From Spirosoma terrae (GTDB lineage Bacteria; Bacteroidota; Bacteroidia; Cytophagales; Spirosomataceae): 64,000 bases of DNA. Position 1 is the first letter of the stretch, and every line of letters begins with the position of its first letter. The stretch lies in contig NZ_JAAFZH010000012.1 in the NCBI RefSeq assembly GCF_010435915.1, positions 1 through 64,000 on the forward strand, in the 5' to 3' direction. The notes beneath the pieces are model-generated. The model did no database searches. It saw nothing but the letters and a program-made list of their open reading frames with translations, and had not been told where the DNA came from. Made by a program: the position numbers and the translations under genes. This document shows positions 62,453 through 64,000 of the stretch, one piece after another.

Positions 62453-64000
62453 CTAGGCTAGCGCATCGAACAATATTTCGGCCGGGTGTTGCGCCTTGCG
62501 GCCTGTCCCGTCCTTGATCTGGTGTCGGCAGCTGGTTCCGGCGGCTGAAATAATGGCGCTTTCGGCTTGTCGAACGGCGGGAAAAAGTACCAGTTCGCCT
62601 ATCTGCATCGACAGGTCGTAGTGCTCTTTTTCATAACCAAACGAACCCGCCATCCCACAACAGCCCGACGGAATCAATTGAACCTGATAATTAGTCGGCA
62701 GGCTCAGCGCTTTTTTTACCGGCACCATCGACGATAAGGCTTTTTGATGGCAATGTCCATGAATTTTTATCTGGCGTGACTCAGCAGTAAATGAGCTGGC
62801 CGTAATACGCTTATGATCGATTTCGCGGGCAATCCACTCTTCAAACAAAAAGACATTTTTTGCAATTCGCTGCGCATCAGCTTTCAGGTCGGCTGGAACC
62901 AGATCGGGGTATTCGTCGCGGAAGGTCAGAATGGCGGATGGTTCCAGACCAATCAGTGGCGTATCGTCCGAAATACGATCTTTTAGCAGTGTTACGTTCC
63001 GAATGGCAATCGTCCGGGCATTGTCCACTAATCCTTTCGACAGATACGTACGACCACTTTCTACGTGATCGGGAATCGTAACGGCATAGCCCAGACGCTC
63101 AAGGAGCTGAATCGCTTTCTGACCAACTTCTACGTCGTTATAATTCGTGAACTCATCGCAAAACAGCATCGGACGCTGAACCTGACGGGACGTAGCGGCA
63201 GTCCGTTCTTCTGCCCATTTCCGCAGGGTTGTACCGGCTAGTCCGGGCATAGTCCGGTCGGGGTGAAAACCGACGGCTTTGTTGGCCACACGACGTAGCG
63301 CTTCGGTATTGTATATGGCATTATAGACCCAGGGAGCAATGCTGGCCAACGACATGAGTTTCGTGAAATTACCAACCAGTAATGTCCGGAATGAGGCTCC
63401 AGGATCATTATTATAGGTATTCATAAACTCTGCTTTCATCCGGGTCATATCGACACTCGATGGGCACTCGGCTTTGCAGGCTTTACACGATAAGCACAGG
63501 TCCAGAACTTCTTTCACCGTCTCGTAATCATGGTCGCTGGCTTTCTCCGTACTGCTGTAAAAATGACGGAGTATATTGGCCCGTGCGCGCGTGGTATCTC
63601 TTTCCCGACGCGTGGCCATATAACTGGGGCACATCGTACCGCCCGAAATAGCCGTTTTCCGGCAATCGCCCGAACCCGAGCATTTTTCGGCTAATTCCAG
63701 CAAACCACCATCTTTCGAAAAATCAAACACCGTTTTAGGTTGTGGAATCACTACGTCGGCTTCCGACCGTAACGACTCGTTCATGGGTGGCGTATCGACC
63801 ACTTTGCCCGGATTGAATGTATTGTGCGGGTCCCAAAGTGCCTTAACCTCTTTGCAAAGCTGGTAGTTTTCCGGCCCAAGCATAAAGGCAATACACTCAC
63901 CCCGCAGTCGGCCATCGCCGTGCTCGCCCGATAGCGAACCACCGTAACGTTTTACCAGCTGCGCCGTATCCATCAGCAACGACCGGAATTTGGTACGCCC
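62453..64000 (-). CDS. FAD-linked and Fe-S oxidoreductase (D-lactate/glycolate dehydrogenase-like), C-terminal part
   Basis: The frame is open to the right window edge, so the N-terminal FAD-binding part is missing. Visible: the end of the FAD-oxidase C domain (YGGSLSGEHGDGRLRGECIA, the SGEHGDG flavin motif), two 4Fe-4S motifs (CSGSGDCRKT and CLSCKACKAECP), and a CCG/heterodisulfide-reductase-like region (HCHQKALSSMVPVKKAL, SGCCGMAGSFGYEKEHYDLS). This order is that of YdiJ-type D-lactate or D-2-hydroxyglutarate dehydrogenases, which feed electrons to quinones at the membrane. The substrate cannot be fixed here. Confidence 0.93.
   Translation of the reverse strand, partial: GRTKFRSLLMDTAQLVKRYGGSLSGEHGDGRLRGECIAFMLGPENYQLCKEVKALWDPHNTFNPGKVVDTPPMNESLRSEADVVIPQPKTVFDFSKDGGLLELAEKCSGSGDCRKTAISGGTMCPSYMATRRERDTTRARANILRHFYSSTEKASDHDYETVKEVLDLCLSCKACKAECPSSVDMTRMKAEFMNTYNNDPGASFRTLLVGNFTKLMSLASIAPWVYNAIYNTEALRRVANKAVGFHPDRTMPGLAGTTLRKWAEERTAATSRQVQRPMLFCDEFTNYNDVEVGQKAIQLLERLGYAVTIPDHVESGRTYLSKGLVDNARTIAIRNVTLLKDRISDDTPLIGLEPSAILTFRDEYPDLVPADLKADAQRIAKNVFLFEEWIAREIDHKRITASSFTAESRQIKIHGHCHQKALSSMVPVKKALSLPTNYQVQLIPSGCCGMAGSFGYEKEHYDLSMQIGELVLFPAVRQAESAIISAAGTSCRHQIKDGTGRKAQHPAEILFDALA

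Noticed and set aside
1-64000. tRNA, rRNA, riboswitch or origin-like sequences
   Set aside because: None was recognised by eye; absence was not confirmed by a covariance search.

Overview
The window looks like a chromosomal segment of a Bacteroidota bacterium, most likely of the Cytophagales (Spirosoma-like); the genus is inference. The support is a TonB-dependent receptor, LytS/LytTR and PAS-hybrid signalling proteins, many outer-membrane barrels and Cys-lipoproteins, almost no Shine-Dalgarno sequences, and a few TAnnTTTG promoter -7 elements. No rRNA, tRNA, CRISPR array, integrase or transposase was seen.

Layout. 1-7 kb: 3' end of a TonB-dependent receptor, then a two-component block (hybrid PAS kinase, two receiver-only regulators, a sigma-54 NtrC-type regulator) around a small outer-membrane barrel. 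7-9 kb: small stress-type membrane proteins (Lmo0937-like, two YtxH). 9-11.5 kb: TolC and adaptor genes without a pump. 11.8-13.7 kb: divergent Lrp regulator and alanine dehydrogenase. 13.8-15.8 kb: three copies of an unrecognised small-protein family interleaved with two LytTR-only proteins. 17.7-33.2 kb: an exopolysaccharide locus on the minus strand (lipoprotein, barrel, YjbH-like pair, Wza, Wzc tyrosine kinase, sugar transferase, Wzx, Wzy, four glycosyltransferase-type genes) with a convergent WecG-type transferase; its 18.6-25.4 kb part is strikingly AT-rich and looks imported. 34.4-39 kb: DUF3298 lipoprotein, LytTR/LytS pair, phosphatase, thioesterase. 39-45 kb: complete AcrAB-TolC-type efflux operon. 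45.8-48.7 kb: a full-length but apparently catalytically degenerate type IIG restriction-modification-like protein. 48.7-53.1 kb: mixed enzymes and hypotheticals. 53.2-55.5 kb: a tandem array of five paralogous small helical proteins. 55.6-62.2 kb: ArfB, a membrane alpha/beta hydrolase, DUF1080, disordered acidic proteins, an SPW protein, and a manganese catalase gene broken by two in-frame stop codons. 62.5-64 kb: C-terminal part of a D-lactate dehydrogenase-like FAD/Fe-S oxidoreductase.

The main points for a second look are the five-gene paralog array, the degenerate type IIG protein, the small-protein/LytTR cluster, the doubly interrupted catalase, and two families of dispersed non-coding repeats (a 187-bp palindromic element at 11.6 and 34.2 kb; a hairpin repeat at 43.7 and 53.1 kb). 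Long, often perfect hairpins end many transcription units.
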